Shown: positions 50,281 to 60,357 of the stretch, piece after piece
How positions within the stretch are numbered: position 1 is the stretch's first letter
Layout of the letters: every line of letters begins with the position of its first letter
Assembly: GCA_002811645.1 (NCBI GenBank)
Contig: PDIP01000013.1
Coordinates: 19,742 to 83,741, forward strand
Source of the DNA: Corallochytrium limacisporum
Taxonomy: Eukaryota > Opisthokonta
Length of the DNA: 64,000 bases
Direction of reading: 5' to 3'
Notes under the pieces: generated by a model
Told to the model about the DNA's origin: nothing
Seen by the model: the letters and a program-made list of their open reading frames with translations, nothing else
Database searches by the model: none
Position numbers and translations under genes: made by a program

Positions 50281-52812
50281 ATGCCTCAATCAGTAACTGA
50301 CTCCGCATATAACGATATTGAGACCGCCAGCTTGGTGTCCTCATACGAAGATGACTTTAAGGCGACCACAGAGGAGGTAATGCGGGAACTCTTCGTTCAT
50401 GTCCAGGAGTTATGCAACGACGGGTCTGTGACCTTCGGTGCAATCATGGACGCCCTTCGTCACGAAGGTATCCTCTTCTGGCGTGACCGTCGTTGGGCAA
50501 AGAGCCAGGAACGCTTCGTGGACTTGGCTATCAGGTTGTACCCAAGTCATGGCGACGTGGAAATTAACAAAAAGTGGCTGGCTCGAGTCACCGGGCGAAG
50601 GGATCGAAGTCATCTAACTGAGGAGGAGAAGTGCATTGTTGAAAATTTGCGCAGAGTCCATTTGACATACGAAGATTTTGTCTGGGCTATTTCACCATGT
50701 GCATACCTGTACATGAAGGCTTTCAGTGGCGAGTTTATTATTTCGGACTGGAATGGATTCTGCCTTGACATAGCCAACTTGTACACACAGTGTATGCGAA
50801 ATCGCGAAGGCGCCAATGCAGATTACATCCCGATCTTGAGGGATGCAGAGAGTGAGTATTGGGGTGTGAGTGTATGTAGCGTGGATGGTCAGCGCTTCAA
50901 CATCGGTGACACGAACATTCCCTACACAATTCAATCTACCAGCAAACCCGTCACGTATGCGATTGGTCTTTGCCGGGAAGGAGAAAACTTTGTTAGCAGA
51001 TGGATTGATGTTGAGCCCGCTGGGCGGCCATTCAACACTCAGGATCTCGACCCGGAAACACAACGACCTTTCAATGCGAGCATCAATGCGGGAGCCATCA
51101 TGGCAGCAGGTGTAGTTGCCTCGCACTACATAGACAAGGAGGACCATCACCATCCGAATCCTCGGCCGAGCATTACTCGAACGACCCCCGGTGGTCATGT
51201 TGAGATTGATAGTAGCATGGCACCTAGTGCTATGCTTGATCTGGACGAGTTAAATCTGGACGACGAGGCTCTATCCACTGTTGATGTGGCACGTGATCAT
51301 CATGGTGATGGAGACAGCTTGCATGTTTCCTCGAACCGCTCAGTAAATACGAATCATGGCATGGACATTGGTGCCGATTTTCAAGTGGATGACATTCAAC
51401 GTATGGGCAAATATGTCAACTGGCGCAAGGTCGTTCACGATGTTGCCCACGTGTGGGCTGAACTGAGCGGTCATGATAGCAAGATTCGCCTAAGTGAAGA
51501 AACTTTCAAGTCGGAAAGATCCTCAGCTTACAATAACTTTGCAATTGCGTACAATTTGCGCGGACGATGCGGGCTGCCTCGGGACGTTAGTCTACACTCA
51601 ATGCTCGATGTGTACCTAGGCTGTTGCTCCCTGGAGATCACTGCGGAGGCCATGAGTGTAGCTGCTGCCACACTGGCTAACGGAGGTGTTTGCCCGATTA
51701 CGGGCATTGAGGTCTTCCCGGCGGCCGTTGTGCGTCACGTTCTCGCAGAGACAATGACCTGTGGTATGTATGATCAGGCTGGTCACTTTGTCGTGGAAGT
51801 GGGTCTTCCAGCTAAATCTGGTGTGAGTGGTGCACTTATGATCATTGCACCAAACGTGTGTGGATTTGCCACCTTCTCACCACGCCTGAATTCTGCAGGC
51901 AACAGTGTACGCGGTGTCGAATTTTGCGAGCGCCTGGTAGGTACATATCGCATGCACATCTTCGAGCCTCTTAACGGAGGCAGCGGCGGATCTAAGATCG
52001 ACCCACGTCAGAATGGCAGCCGTAGCCAACGCCTCACGCACACGAGACTTGCATGGGCCCTCGAGGCGGGCGATGTGTGGGCCACCCGCTTCCGGGACAT
52101 CCTACTACGTCTAATGCTCTGGGTGGGCAGCGATAGTACAGAAGGCCTCAGTCCGCGAGTAGTTGACCGCATTCAGGAGCTGTACAAGAACATCTTCGTG
52201 ATGCCCATATCGGATGATGTCTTGGAAGCAGCAAGGAAAGATATTTGCGCATGCGAAAACAAGATTGAATGCATTCGGGAGCTTCTTCATCGCATCCGAC
52301 TGCAAGATGGCATGAGAAAGATTATCGGCATGATGCTGAGGGAGATTGCACTGATTGATGGCCGCATTGAGGAGGCTGAACGGGACACAATAGTCAGCAT
52401 CGGAGAGGTTCTGGGTATCAAGCGAGAGGTAACGATGCTTGAGCTCGACAAGAGTCAGGCCACCCTCGAATTTGACAAAGAATCAGGATGCTCTCAACTT
52501 CAGGAACTGCAGAACGCTGCCGATGCGCAGTCCCGTGGCATTAGTGGAGCTGTGCACATCAATCCAGAAAATCGGACCTCTCAAGGCAAGGAAGCCCTGT
52601 TGACCGCTATTGAGAATGCCTCGCCACCCATTGCGTTGGACGAGATGATGGCATTGCGCGCTGAGAACTCTCAGCTCAAGAAACGGATCAAACGCATGAA
52701 TAAGCTGATGACTGACATGCTCCACTACAACAGCGTTGCGAAGGTGACGCTGGAGAATGCAGGACTGGTCGGCGAGGCCCGAAAGATTAGGATTGCCAGT
52801 TACAAGCCCTAG
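50281..52812 (+). CDS. Glutaminase with C-terminal TerB-like domain
   Basis: An 843-aa serine-dependent, beta-lactamase-fold glutaminase (glutamine to glutamate and ammonia). Residues 30-165 match the EF-hand-like helical N-terminal domain of animal GLS (MRELFVHVQELCNDG...FRRW-type helices). The catalytic domain spans 190-560: EYWGVSVCSVDGQRFNIGD, the catalytic S-x-x-K (S219-T-S-K222 in QSTSKP), NAGAI (269-273), SLEITAEAMSVAAATLANGG, GLPAKSGVSG and NSVRG. A His/Asp-rich insertion of about 85 residues (284-366) follows NAGAI. After 595 the protein has helices ending in LIDGRIEEAERDTIVSIGEVLGI (691-713), a TerB-like pattern; a coiled-coil (about 790-820) ends it. There are no ankyrin repeats. 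No presequence is obvious. The ATG at 50281 has the context ACCATGC. Confidence 0.9.
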   Translation: MPQSVTDSAYNDIETASLVSSYEDDFKATTEEVMRELFVHVQELCNDGSVTFGAIMDALRHEGILFWRDRRWAKSQERFVDLAIRLYPSHGDVEINKKWLARVTGRRDRSHLTEEEKCIVENLRRVHLTYEDFVWAISPCAYLYMKAFSGEFIISDWNGFCLDIANLYTQCMRNREGANADYIPILRDAESEYWGVSVCSVDGQRFNIGDTNIPYTIQSTSKPVTYAIGLCREGENFVSRWIDVEPAGRPFNTQDLDPETQRPFNASINAGAIMAAGVVASHYIDKEDHHHPNPRPSITRTTPGGHVEIDSSMAPSAMLDLDELNLDDEALSTVDVARDHHGDGDSLHVSSNRSVNTNHGMDIGADFQVDDIQRMGKYVNWRKVVHDVAHVWAELSGHDSKIRLSEETFKSERSSAYNNFAIAYNLRGRCGLPRDVSLHSMLDVYLGCCSLEITAEAMSVAAATLANGGVCPITGIEVFPAAVVRHVLAETMTCGMYDQAGHFVVEVGLPAKSGVSGALMIIAPNVCGFATFSPRLNSAGNSVRGVEFCERLVGTYRMHIFEPLNGGSGGSKIDPRQNGSRSQRLTHTRLAWALEAGDVWATRFRDILLRLMLWVGSDSTEGLSPRVVDRIQELYKNIFVMPISDDVLEAARKDICACENKIECIRELLHRIRLQDGMRKIIGMMLREIALIDGRIEEAERDTIVSIGEVLGIKREVTMLELDKSQATLEFDKESGCSQLQELQNAADAQSRGISGAVHINPENRTSQGKEALLTAIENASPPIALDEMMALRAENSQLKKRIKRMNKLMTDMLHYNSVAKVTLENAGLVGEARKIRIASYKP

Positions 52813-52877
52813 ATACCGGTGTATTTATATCGGCAGGGCCATATTCATAAAGACCCGTAGTTTGCTTTATTAGTCAG

Positions 52878-55265
52878 TTAGACCTCCACGTCGTTGTCGC
52901 TATTCGTTGACTTGCTAGCTGCATCTTGCACATGCTCCACCGCATGCTCAACTGCCTGTTCCACGGTGTAACCGATTTCGTTGACCAGTGCTTGCTGTCC
53001 CCTTAGTCTGTCCTGCTGAATGGCTTGCAGCAGCTTCATCTCCGTGGCAGCGACAGCCCGCTCGACGGCCCCCTCGATCAACATCTGCATGTAAGGCGTA
53101 CTCTGCACTTGCTCGTCGATGCTGGATGTGCCTGGTCCATTGATACCCGCAACACCGAATGGATGCATTGCCGGCGACGGCATTCCGAAAACGCTCCGAT
53201 TCAATCCCGGATCGAAGGGTAGTTGGCCGCGTGGACCAGTTATGGTCGGGTTCAGCGGATTTGTAGTATGCACAGGAGCTGCAGCAAAGTCGTCGTAGTA
53301 GCTCGACTCCGAATCCACCTGGACATCATAGGCAGAAGTGACAAATGCCTCAAATGGATTCTTCCTTCCGTCACATTCGCTGCTTGTAGAATCCTCTTCA
53401 TGTATAATTTCTTCATGAATTTGTACACTGTATCCATCTCGCCTCCCAGTCGGATTCAGCGGAAAATCATCGTTACTTGGGGCCTGTTCATCTGGCCGCT
53501 TAATCATCCGTGCCTGTCCGAGTCCAAACAATGATGCACGCGAGGGAGTCTTTCCCTTGTCCGGAATGCCAGGCTCTGTCCCTGTTGGTGACGTTGGGGA
53601 CGTTGGACCTGGAGTTAGGACCGTCTTCCCTGTCGATTCAAATCGGTTCCCCAAGGCATAGTTATGTACCCGACTAGCGCTTTCAATCGCTGCTGCCCGA
53701 GGTAGACTTGCCATCTTGCGCCTAACTCCACGGACCACGTTAATTTGCTGTTGAAGTTCTGCCTTTAGGGCTTTCCGAATTACCTTGCGACGCTTCTGAT
53801 TGGCATATGAATACTTGCCATGCATGCGAAAGCGATAAGTCCGCCAAGCGATTTGAATAATCCGGGCAGAATGATCGCGCAGGCGCTCCATGTGGCCGGA
53901 GAAAGTGCTCCATTCCAGGGCAGACTCCTCAACGGAGTTGGGTCGCAGCCGGTAGTTGAGAAGATTGACCAACAGCGCAAATAGAACAACGCCTAAGAAA
54001 CATGAAACGACTGCTAGGGCCCTGCCTCCCATGGTGACTGGATCATAGACATCGAATGGGTCCCCGGGCCACGCCGTCAACATGCCTACAACAGAGATCA
54101 TGATGCCCTCACTGATCCCAAAGAGTTCAGGCTGTACCCTGCGCTCAAATAGATAGATTCCATATCCCGTAACCCCTCCTGCATAGACAATCCAGCCAGT
54201 AATCAACACGATAGGATGTTTGTAGAAGAGCATTTTCAGAGTCAGCCAGGTGTTAAACTTGAGACTCAGTGCTTGGCTGTATCCTTTCAGTTGACGGATC
54301 TTGTTTCTTATGCGGTACAAATGGCTATAGTTCCGCAGCACCCGCAGCCCGGTGAGCAATCTAAGCAAGATGCACGTTGAACAAAGCAGATCTAGCCACT
54401 GGGGCAGAAAATATTGCGCGCCCGGCAGAGGCATTAAAAGCAGAAGCAGCAGTTCAGGCATAACCTCTTGTTTCATGTTAAAGAACACGGATGCTAGTGT
54501 CGGTGCTTGGTAGCGAAGTCGCGCTGCGATCTCAACAAGCTCAGCAACGCGTTCTGGATTGAGATGCTGCATCGTCTCGTCCGCCAAAGAATCAGAGTCA
54601 AAGCTGTTTCTGCGGTAGGAATTCACCCTACGTCGTACGGAAGGGCCTCCGTTCCCTTCTGGTTCCTTACCCTTGGAATTATCGAATCCAAGCTCCTCCA
54701 CTTCTAGCTCATGCTGTCGCTTTAGTTCTCGTTGATGGCGCTGAAACTTGCGCTTTTGTTCCCGTTTAATGTTGAACACAAAGCTCTCGTTCTCACTCCA
54801 CATTAAAAAGTAGTGATATTCAACGATAAATGCAGCCGAGAAGAGCGTGATCAGAACAATTGCACCCCTGGCAAGGTAGCTGACCACATCTGATTGGAGG
54901 GCTTCTCCATGTCCTGCCACTCTCCACTGCCACTCCATGTCGAAAACGCTGAGTCCCACACAGATACAGCTGAGGCCGAACAAAATGTTATCCCGTCGTC
55001 GAATCTGCCGATCAATTTTACCGGTCTGTAAAGATGTAGACAGCATATTAAATCCGTTGTTATTACCTTGGTTGGCCTCCGGTCCATGATGAGGCAACAG
55101 TGGTACATCGTCAGCTATCTGCTCTGAATGACCAAGGCTTCCGCTATTTGTTCGCCGCAATATCGGCGGTGATAGAGCTGGTTCAGGTAATTTAAGGCCC
55201 ATTGCATTCCCAGACTCATCTTGGCCTTGACTGCGGTGCTGAGAAGCACGTTCGAATCGACCCAT
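52878..55265 (-). CDS. SK-type (KCNN) channel homologue with altered pore filter
   Basis: A 795-aa membrane protein with the order of small-conductance Ca2+-activated K+ channels. S1 is near 93-112 (RRRDNILFGLS), S2 near 132-153, and S3 near 266-286 with the PLPG motif (PIPG in SK). S4 (291-313, few charges), S5 (350-372) and pore loop (382-402) come next, then S6 (415-434). Where SK channels read T-I-G-Y-G-D the pore reads T-A-W-P-G-D (397-402). After S6 a basic helix carries an exact IQ core (IQIAWRTYRFR, near 465-475), matching the calmodulin-binding region of SK. N and C termini are long and polar. The ATG at 55265 is used; the frame extends to 55499 only from GTG, so a further upstream exon is possible. 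Stops of this gene and the glutaminase gene lie 65 bp apart. Confidence 0.85.
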   Translation of the reverse strand: MGRFERASQHRSQGQDESGNAMGLKLPEPALSPPILRRTNSGSLGHSEQIADDVPLLPHHGPEANQGNNNGFNMLSTSLQTGKIDRQIRRRDNILFGLSCICVGLSVFDMEWQWRVAGHGEALQSDVVSYLARGAIVLITLFSAAFIVEYHYFLMWSENESFVFNIKREQKRKFQRHQRELKRQHELEVEELGFDNSKGKEPEGNGGPSVRRRVNSYRRNSFDSDSLADETMQHLNPERVAELVEIAARLRYQAPTLASVFFNMKQEVMPELLLLLLMPLPGAQYFLPQWLDLLCSTCILLRLLTGLRVLRNYSHLYRIRNKIRQLKGYSQALSLKFNTWLTLKMLFYKHPIVLITGWIVYAGGVTGYGIYLFERRVQPELFGISEGIMISVVGMLTAWPGDPFDVYDPVTMGGRALAVVSCFLGVVLFALLVNLLNYRLRPNSVEESALEWSTFSGHMERLRDHSARIIQIAWRTYRFRMHGKYSYANQKRRKVIRKALKAELQQQINVVRGVRRKMASLPRAAAIESASRVHNYALGNRFESTGKTVLTPGPTSPTSPTGTEPGIPDKGKTPSRASLFGLGQARMIKRPDEQAPSNDDFPLNPTGRRDGYSVQIHEEIIHEEDSTSSECDGRKNPFEAFVTSAYDVQVDSESSYYDDFAAAPVHTTNPLNPTITGPRGQLPFDPGLNRSVFGMPSPAMHPFGVAGINGPGTSSIDEQVQSTPYMQMLIEGAVERAVAATEMKLLQAIQQDRLRGQQALVNEIGYTVEQAVEHAVEHVQDAASKSTNSDNDVEV

Positions 55266-55707
55266 ACTGTCCTCCAAGTAATCCACTACGACATGGTGTC
55301 TCCTATTAGTGCCCTGCTCATAAAGCGCGACAGTAGCATCGTCAGAGAATGTCCATAGTTCTACACAAAAACCAGTACTATGTGATTCGCTCAAATTGCC
55401 AACGCCACTCAAGCCTAAAGTAGCAACACGGTTCACAGCACAGCAATCCAAGTGACCCGAACCGCGGCCCTGTGCCTCTCCGCCGGGACCCGAGACCACA
55501 CAGCAACAGCGGCCCTCCTCTCCAATTTTTATGAGTATATCAAACTAAGACCTCAAGTCACTTATACAACGCATTAGTGTCTCCAAATTTGAAGAATCAC
55601 TGCAAAATATACTGACGCCGTGAAATCTCCTGGCTGAGTTTGTGCACAGTGTGCGAACCCCTGCCCGCTCTCCCTGTGGTTCCAATCCCTTGCAATGCGC
55701 AAAACTT

Positions 55708-55739
55708 CCCCCCCCCCCCCGCGGGGGGGGGGGGGGGGG
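55708..55739. repeat. C-run/G-run palindrome (C13, GC, G17)
   Basis: Thirteen C, then GC, then seventeen G, the largest member of the intergenic C/G-run class in this window. Confidence 0.85.
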
Positions 55740-56208
55740 CACAAAAGCAGGCAATGGAAACGCGGGTGGGCTGCCGGCTGGTGCCATAGCAAAAGTACCG
55801 CCAGCCACAAGGTAGGTAGGTGGGAGGGGGGGATGCTGCCACCTCGGTCAGCAGTTCGTGATGGTTGGGGAAGGGGCCGGGAGGGGTCCCGATAAGGACC
55901 GTAGAGTTTAGGGCTTGCCGTTTTGGCCCCGTTCTCTTTATAAACCATGGAGAAAAAATTGGATACATTGAATATAGATATGCCTATCTTCCATGACCAT
56001 GAGAGGTGTCCACTAACAAAACAAAACCGGGAAGGGAAAAATTTGCACCCCACTCCCCCACCCTCCTCAACTGCACTACGTGACCTCTCTTGCGTTTGGG
56101 GCTGAATCTTCCTCATGTTGATTCATCACGCATCTTCAGTACATTCAGTTCGGAGTCTTGAAATATGTCCCACAATGCGGTACATTTTCTATTGGGAGAG
56201 CAGGAGGT

Positions 56209-56222
56209 CCCCGGGGGGGGGG
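56209..56222. repeat. C4/G10 run
   Basis: Four C directly followed by ten G, 500 bases upstream of the eIF3f start codon. Confidence 0.75.
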
Positions 56223-56717
56223 TGTTGGTAATGCGGGGCCTGGGGCCCGAAACGGAGCCAGGGCGAGGGAGAGAGAGAGCAAGGAAATTTGCGGGAGGTG
56301 GCTGTTTGTTGCCCCTTGGGCTACCCCATGTGGTGTGCCTTAGGGGCCCGTTGGGCGTTCGTGGAGATTCCCCCGGTCGCCTCCTCCTTGCTGGCTGCGT
56401 GCGTGAGTGTGCGCTAGTGTGCGCGACTGGAGCGTTGTCCACTCCTGTGGCTGCAAAAAGGGGTTATTACGACATTTTGATATTCTCTTTGGAAACCGTG
56501 AAAGGGTCTGGCAATTGACAATACAAGGTACGCCACCATAGGGCAAACTGTGTAAGTAGTTTCCCTGCGTCGTAATTTCGTAACCAAAGCTATTTCAACA
56601 ATCTATTCAGTCCGTTTTGCAAAAATTCATAAATGCGAAGCAATTACCTACGACGAATCCCGGGTCGAATTAAGGAAGCGGCACAAGTTTCCGACTTTGA
56701 AACAGAATAGGGTAATC

Positions 56718-57596
56718 ATGAACGGGTCTGAGAACGACGGTCCCGCCGACACGGCTTTGTACCTAAACGACTCGCAGCTCTACCCCCGGGTCCAGATTCA
56801 CCCTGTTGTGCTGAGCAGCATTCTCGATCATTACATTCGCCGCCAGGAAACACAGAACCGCGTTATTGGTACTATTTTGGGCGAGGTGCTTCCTACCGGT
56901 GTTGTTGAGGTCACAAACTGCTTTCCTGTTCCCCACAATGAAACTGCCGAACAGGTCAGCGTTGACCTTGAATTCCACCGTACCATGTTCGATTTGAGCA
57001 CAAAGAGCAACCCCAAAGAAGTGATCGTCGGTTGGTACGCCACGGGCATGGACATCACCGAGCACAGTATCCTGATTAACGAATTCTACGAGGCTGAGTG
57101 CAACCGTCCTGTCCACTTGACCGTCGATGTCACTCTCACCAACGACGAAATGGCTATCAAGGCCTACTGTTCGTCGAGCATTGGTACCCCCGACAATTCA
57201 ACAGGGACCATCTTTATTCCCCTCAGCACCTCTCTGATCTGCTACGACGCTGAACGTGTCGCCATCGATACTTTGCAGCGTGGAAAGATGCCCAAGAGCA
57301 GCAAGTTTGACATCATGACAGACATGGACCATCTGGAGAGCTCGCTCATCAGCCTGCGCGACAATGTCATCCAAGCCCAGAAGTACTGCCAGGATGTAGT
57401 GGACGGCAACCAGAAGGGTGATCCCCGGATAGGAAAGCAGCTGCTCGACGTCATGAACGTCGTTCCCAAGCTGGATACCAAGGAGTTTGAGCGCCTCTTC
57501 AACGGCAACCTCCAGGATTTGCTGCTTGTGGTTTACCTCAGCAACCTGTGCCGTCAACAACTCAACCTAGGCGACCGTCTGAAGATGGTCATCTAG
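56718..57596 (+). CDS. eIF3f: Translation initiation factor eIF3 subunit F
   Basis: A 292-aa MPN-domain subunit of the eIF3 complex that recruits the 40S subunit to mRNA. The N terminus aligns at VQIHPVVLSSILDHYIRR, then RVIGTILGEVLPTGVVEVTNCFPVPHNE. The MPN core continues with FDLSTKSNPKEVIVGWYATGMDITEHSILINEFYE and a C-terminal helical half (LQDLLLVVYLSNLCRQQLNLGDRLKMVI). The JAMM zinc motif is absent, as expected for eIF3f, so the domain is structural. Length fits family members without the Pro-rich N terminus of the animal protein (about 290-357). The ATG at 56718 is preceded by ATC. The frame reaches 56697 only from a TTG. Confidence 0.95.
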   Translation: MNGSENDGPADTALYLNDSQLYPRVQIHPVVLSSILDHYIRRQETQNRVIGTILGEVLPTGVVEVTNCFPVPHNETAEQVSVDLEFHRTMFDLSTKSNPKEVIVGWYATGMDITEHSILINEFYEAECNRPVHLTVDVTLTNDEMAIKAYCSSSIGTPDNSTGTIFIPLSTSLICYDAERVAIDTLQRGKMPKSSKFDIMTDMDHLESSLISLRDNVIQAQKYCQDVVDGNQKGDPRIGKQLLDVMNVVPKLDTKEFERLFNGNLQDLLLVVYLSNLCRQQLNLGDRLKMVI

Positions 57597-59011
57597 AGTG
57601 GGCTCCTCCCTTGTTCTTCATTGCATGTGTAAGTATCAAATACAAAGTACATAATCCTCATTCTTTGCATCGTACCACTCCAGCCCATGTCTTTATGTGT
57701 CAATAACAACACCCGCAATAGTCTGCGGCCATCAGATCGTCTAAGGCCCATTTCTTAGTCTACCCTACCCGTGCACGAATCCGACCCGTACCCAAACTAC
57801 CGAGGTGTCCCTCACTCGGTCCAATCGACCAGGCCTTATGCTGGGCATATTCATGGGACACGTACCTCCGGAAAATCAAAATCAAGAATCAGCTCCACTA
57901 CCCTCCTGCCAAGGGAGGCGGGGGGACCGGTGGGAGGAGGGGCCCAGTGCTCCTGCCCCTCTTGGCTTGCTGCCTCCTCGGGGGGTGAGCGCTGCTCTTC
58001 TCTCTCCTCTCTTCCGCCCCTGAGACTCTCTCAGTGAGCAGAACCAAAACAAAAACAAAACTCAAAAAGAATTGGAAAAATTGGAAGCAGAACTGGCTTT
58101 TTTTATACCCTTCGTTTTGGGATAAACACACGTCTGCTCTTATCCTTTCTTTTTCTTTTTTGTTTTTGCTTTTTTTATTTATTTTCATTCTTCGGGCCTG
58201 CACAGGCTGGCTGTGTTTCCGTTCGGAATGGAACGTCTCTCCCGTCGGGACTCGATCACTCTGTCTCGTGTCCTCGGGCGGCACTTGCCTGGGCTCTCGG
58301 TGGGGTGAGTCAGAGAGACCAAGAGTCTCGTTTGTTTCCTTCGGGCGAGACGGTTTGAAAAGGAGGGGGGGGGTGGGTTCGGTTGGGTGTGTTCTCACGA
58401 AACCGGGCGTAGAGAGGAGCACCCGTGGCTGTTCTGCTCCGCTCTCTCCCCGTTTAACCCACTCACCTCTCTGTGCCTTTTGGTCCCGGGCTGTTGTGCC
58501 CGGCGGACGGACGACTGTTTTCTTTGGGTGAGTTGGCAGTACCGTGCTCGGAGCGACTGTGTGTTTGGGGGGAAGGGGGTGAGTATTCGGACCGCCGCCA
58601 GTGGCTCGCTTTGGGTACGGCCGGTCGGACCAGCCTTTGTTGAATACATCGCTTCTGACGCAACGCCATCACCCTTTGGGTCTGTCTTTTTTCCGGAGTG
58701 GGTTGGAATCTCTTTGGTGGTTCACAAAGAGTAAAGATATTAGGGAATTTTGAGGGAAACCTGTTCCCAACATGAATGAGAATGATTCATAGAGTTCCAG
58801 ACCCATTTGTTTTGTAAGAAGTATTAAGAGGGGTAACGCTTGCCATCGGTTATCACCGGGGTCATTATTTCTGGACGCATACTTTGTAAACCTGACTTCA
58901 AAGGAATACGGAATTATTTAACCCGCGGGAGAGTCTAAACGGACGTTTTAGGCTGAATTTCTGTATCATAAACACCTGTACTTTGCCAGACACTATTAGC
59001 AAGGCAACAAG
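57597..59011. other. 1.4-kb intergenic region, eIF3f / V-ATPase d
   Basis: No gene is seen. Contents are G-rich blocks near 57910-57945, T-rich and A-rich tracts near 58040-58190, and G-runs. It is probably the 3' flank of eIF3f and the promoter of the V-ATPase gene. Confidence 0.6.
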
Positions 59012-60130
59012 ATGACATCCGTCTCGCCATTTTTCGGGTCCAAGGCCGATGACAACATCATGACATACACCGAGTACGTCTTCAATGAAGACAACGGTTA
59101 CAGTGAAGGCGTTGTTCGGGGGCACCGCAGCGAGTTCTTACGTCAGGGAGACTACCACAACCTGACCCAATGCAAGTCTTTGGATGACATCAAGCTGCAC
59201 CTGGCAACCACTGGCTACGGCAATTTCCTGCAGAATGAGCCTTCCCCTCTGGCTGTCACTACGATTTCCGACAAGCTGACTGAGAAACTGGTCAAGGACT
59301 TCAATTACCTTCGCAACCAAGCCTGTGAGCCCCTGAGCACTTTCATGGATTTCATTACCTACGGATACATGATTGACAACGTCATCCTGCTGATCACAGG
59401 CACCCTGCACGAGCGGGATATTAACGAACTCGTGCCTAAGTGCCACCCTCTGGGTATGTTTGAAAGCATGGCTACTCTTAGCATTGCCTCCACTCCTGAG
59501 GAGCTCTACGATAGTGTTATTGTCGATACTCCTTTGGCTCCGTTCTTCCGCGACTGCATTTCCCAGCAAGATTTGAATGAGCTTAATATCGAGATTATCC
59601 GCAACAGTGTCTACCGTCGCTACCTCGAGGAATTTTTCGCATTCTGCCAGCAGTGCGGTGACATTACCGCGGACGTAATGGGAAGAATCCTATCGTTCGA
59701 GGCTGACCGTCGCGCCTTTGTGATTACCATCAACTCCTTTGGCACCGAATTGACGAAGGACCAGCGCACTAAGCTCTATCCCCGCTGTGGTCGCCTGTAT
59801 CCGTTCGGTCTTGCCAAGTTGGCTCAAGCTGACGACTATGAACAGGTGAAAGCGGTGGCTGATGCGATCCCTGAGTACCGCGGGCTGTTCGAGGGAGTCG
59901 GCACTGGTGCCAACGACAAGACCCTGGAGGACCGATTCTTTGAGTATGAGGTCGCGCTGAACTGCGATGCATTCATGCATCAGTTCCACTATGGAATCTA
60001 CTACGCCTTTATCCGTTTGAGGGAGCAGGAAGCACGCAACATTGTCTGGATTAGCGAATGCATTGCCCAGAACCATCGCGCCAAGATTGACAACTACGTT
60101 GAATTGTTCAGCGGTGCTACGTCAAACTAA
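59012..60130 (+). CDS. VMA6: V-type proton ATPase subunit d
   Basis: A 372-aa peripheral subunit of the V0 sector that couples the V1 motor to the membrane ring, acidifying lysosomes or vacuoles. The sequence matches subunit d throughout: [102 protein letters not shown] and the C-terminal [24 protein letters not shown]. It is about 20 residues longer than the human protein (351), the extra length being at the two ends. The ATG at 59012 has the context AAGATGA. It ends 227 bp before the convergent ILV3 stop. Confidence 0.97.
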   Translation: MTSVSPFFGSKADDNIMTYTEYVFNEDNGYSEGVVRGHRSEFLRQGDYHNLTQCKSLDDIKLHLATTGYGNFLQNEPSPLAVTTISDKLTEKLVKDFNYLRNQACEPLSTFMDFITYGYMIDNVILLITGTLHERDINELVPKCHPLGMFESMATLSIASTPEELYDSVIVDTPLAPFFRDCISQQDLNELNIEIIRNSVYRRYLEEFFAFCQQCGDITADVMGRILSFEADRRAFVITINSFGTELTKDQRTKLYPRCGRLYPFGLAKLAQADDYEQVKAVADAIPEYRGLFEGVGTGANDKTLEDRFFEYEVALNCDAFMHQFHYGIYYAFIRLREQEARNIVWISECIAQNHRAKIDNYVELFSGATSN

Positions 60131-60357
60131 CGGAAGAATTAGGCGACCACTTCCTCACAAACAACTAACAGAACACAAGATCATCATCATCATCATGACC
60201 AAAATCATCTCTCGCTAATGGTAAAACGGGAGAATTAAATCAAAAACGAAAGTAAACTTTTCTTACGTGTGTATTTACAGATTACTACCGTGGTAGAAAG
60301 GAATTTGAAAACCAAGGAACCAGGCAGACAGGGAAATCATCCTCTGAATTCTCCCGC

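Larger units (their letters stand above)
55266..56717. other. Divergent intergenic region, SK-like channel / eIF3f
   Basis: About 1.45 kb. It contains a C13/G17 palindrome (55708-55739) and a C4/G10 run (56209-56222). No gene is recognised; both promoters presumably lie here. An open frame of 78 codons (55266-55499, minus) is continuous with the channel gene but lacks an ATG. Confidence 0.55.

Noticed and set aside
55266..55499. 78-codon N-terminal extension of the SK-like channel
   Set aside because: It is open in frame but starts with GTG and shows no family similarity; only a spliced upstream exon could make it real, and none is visible.
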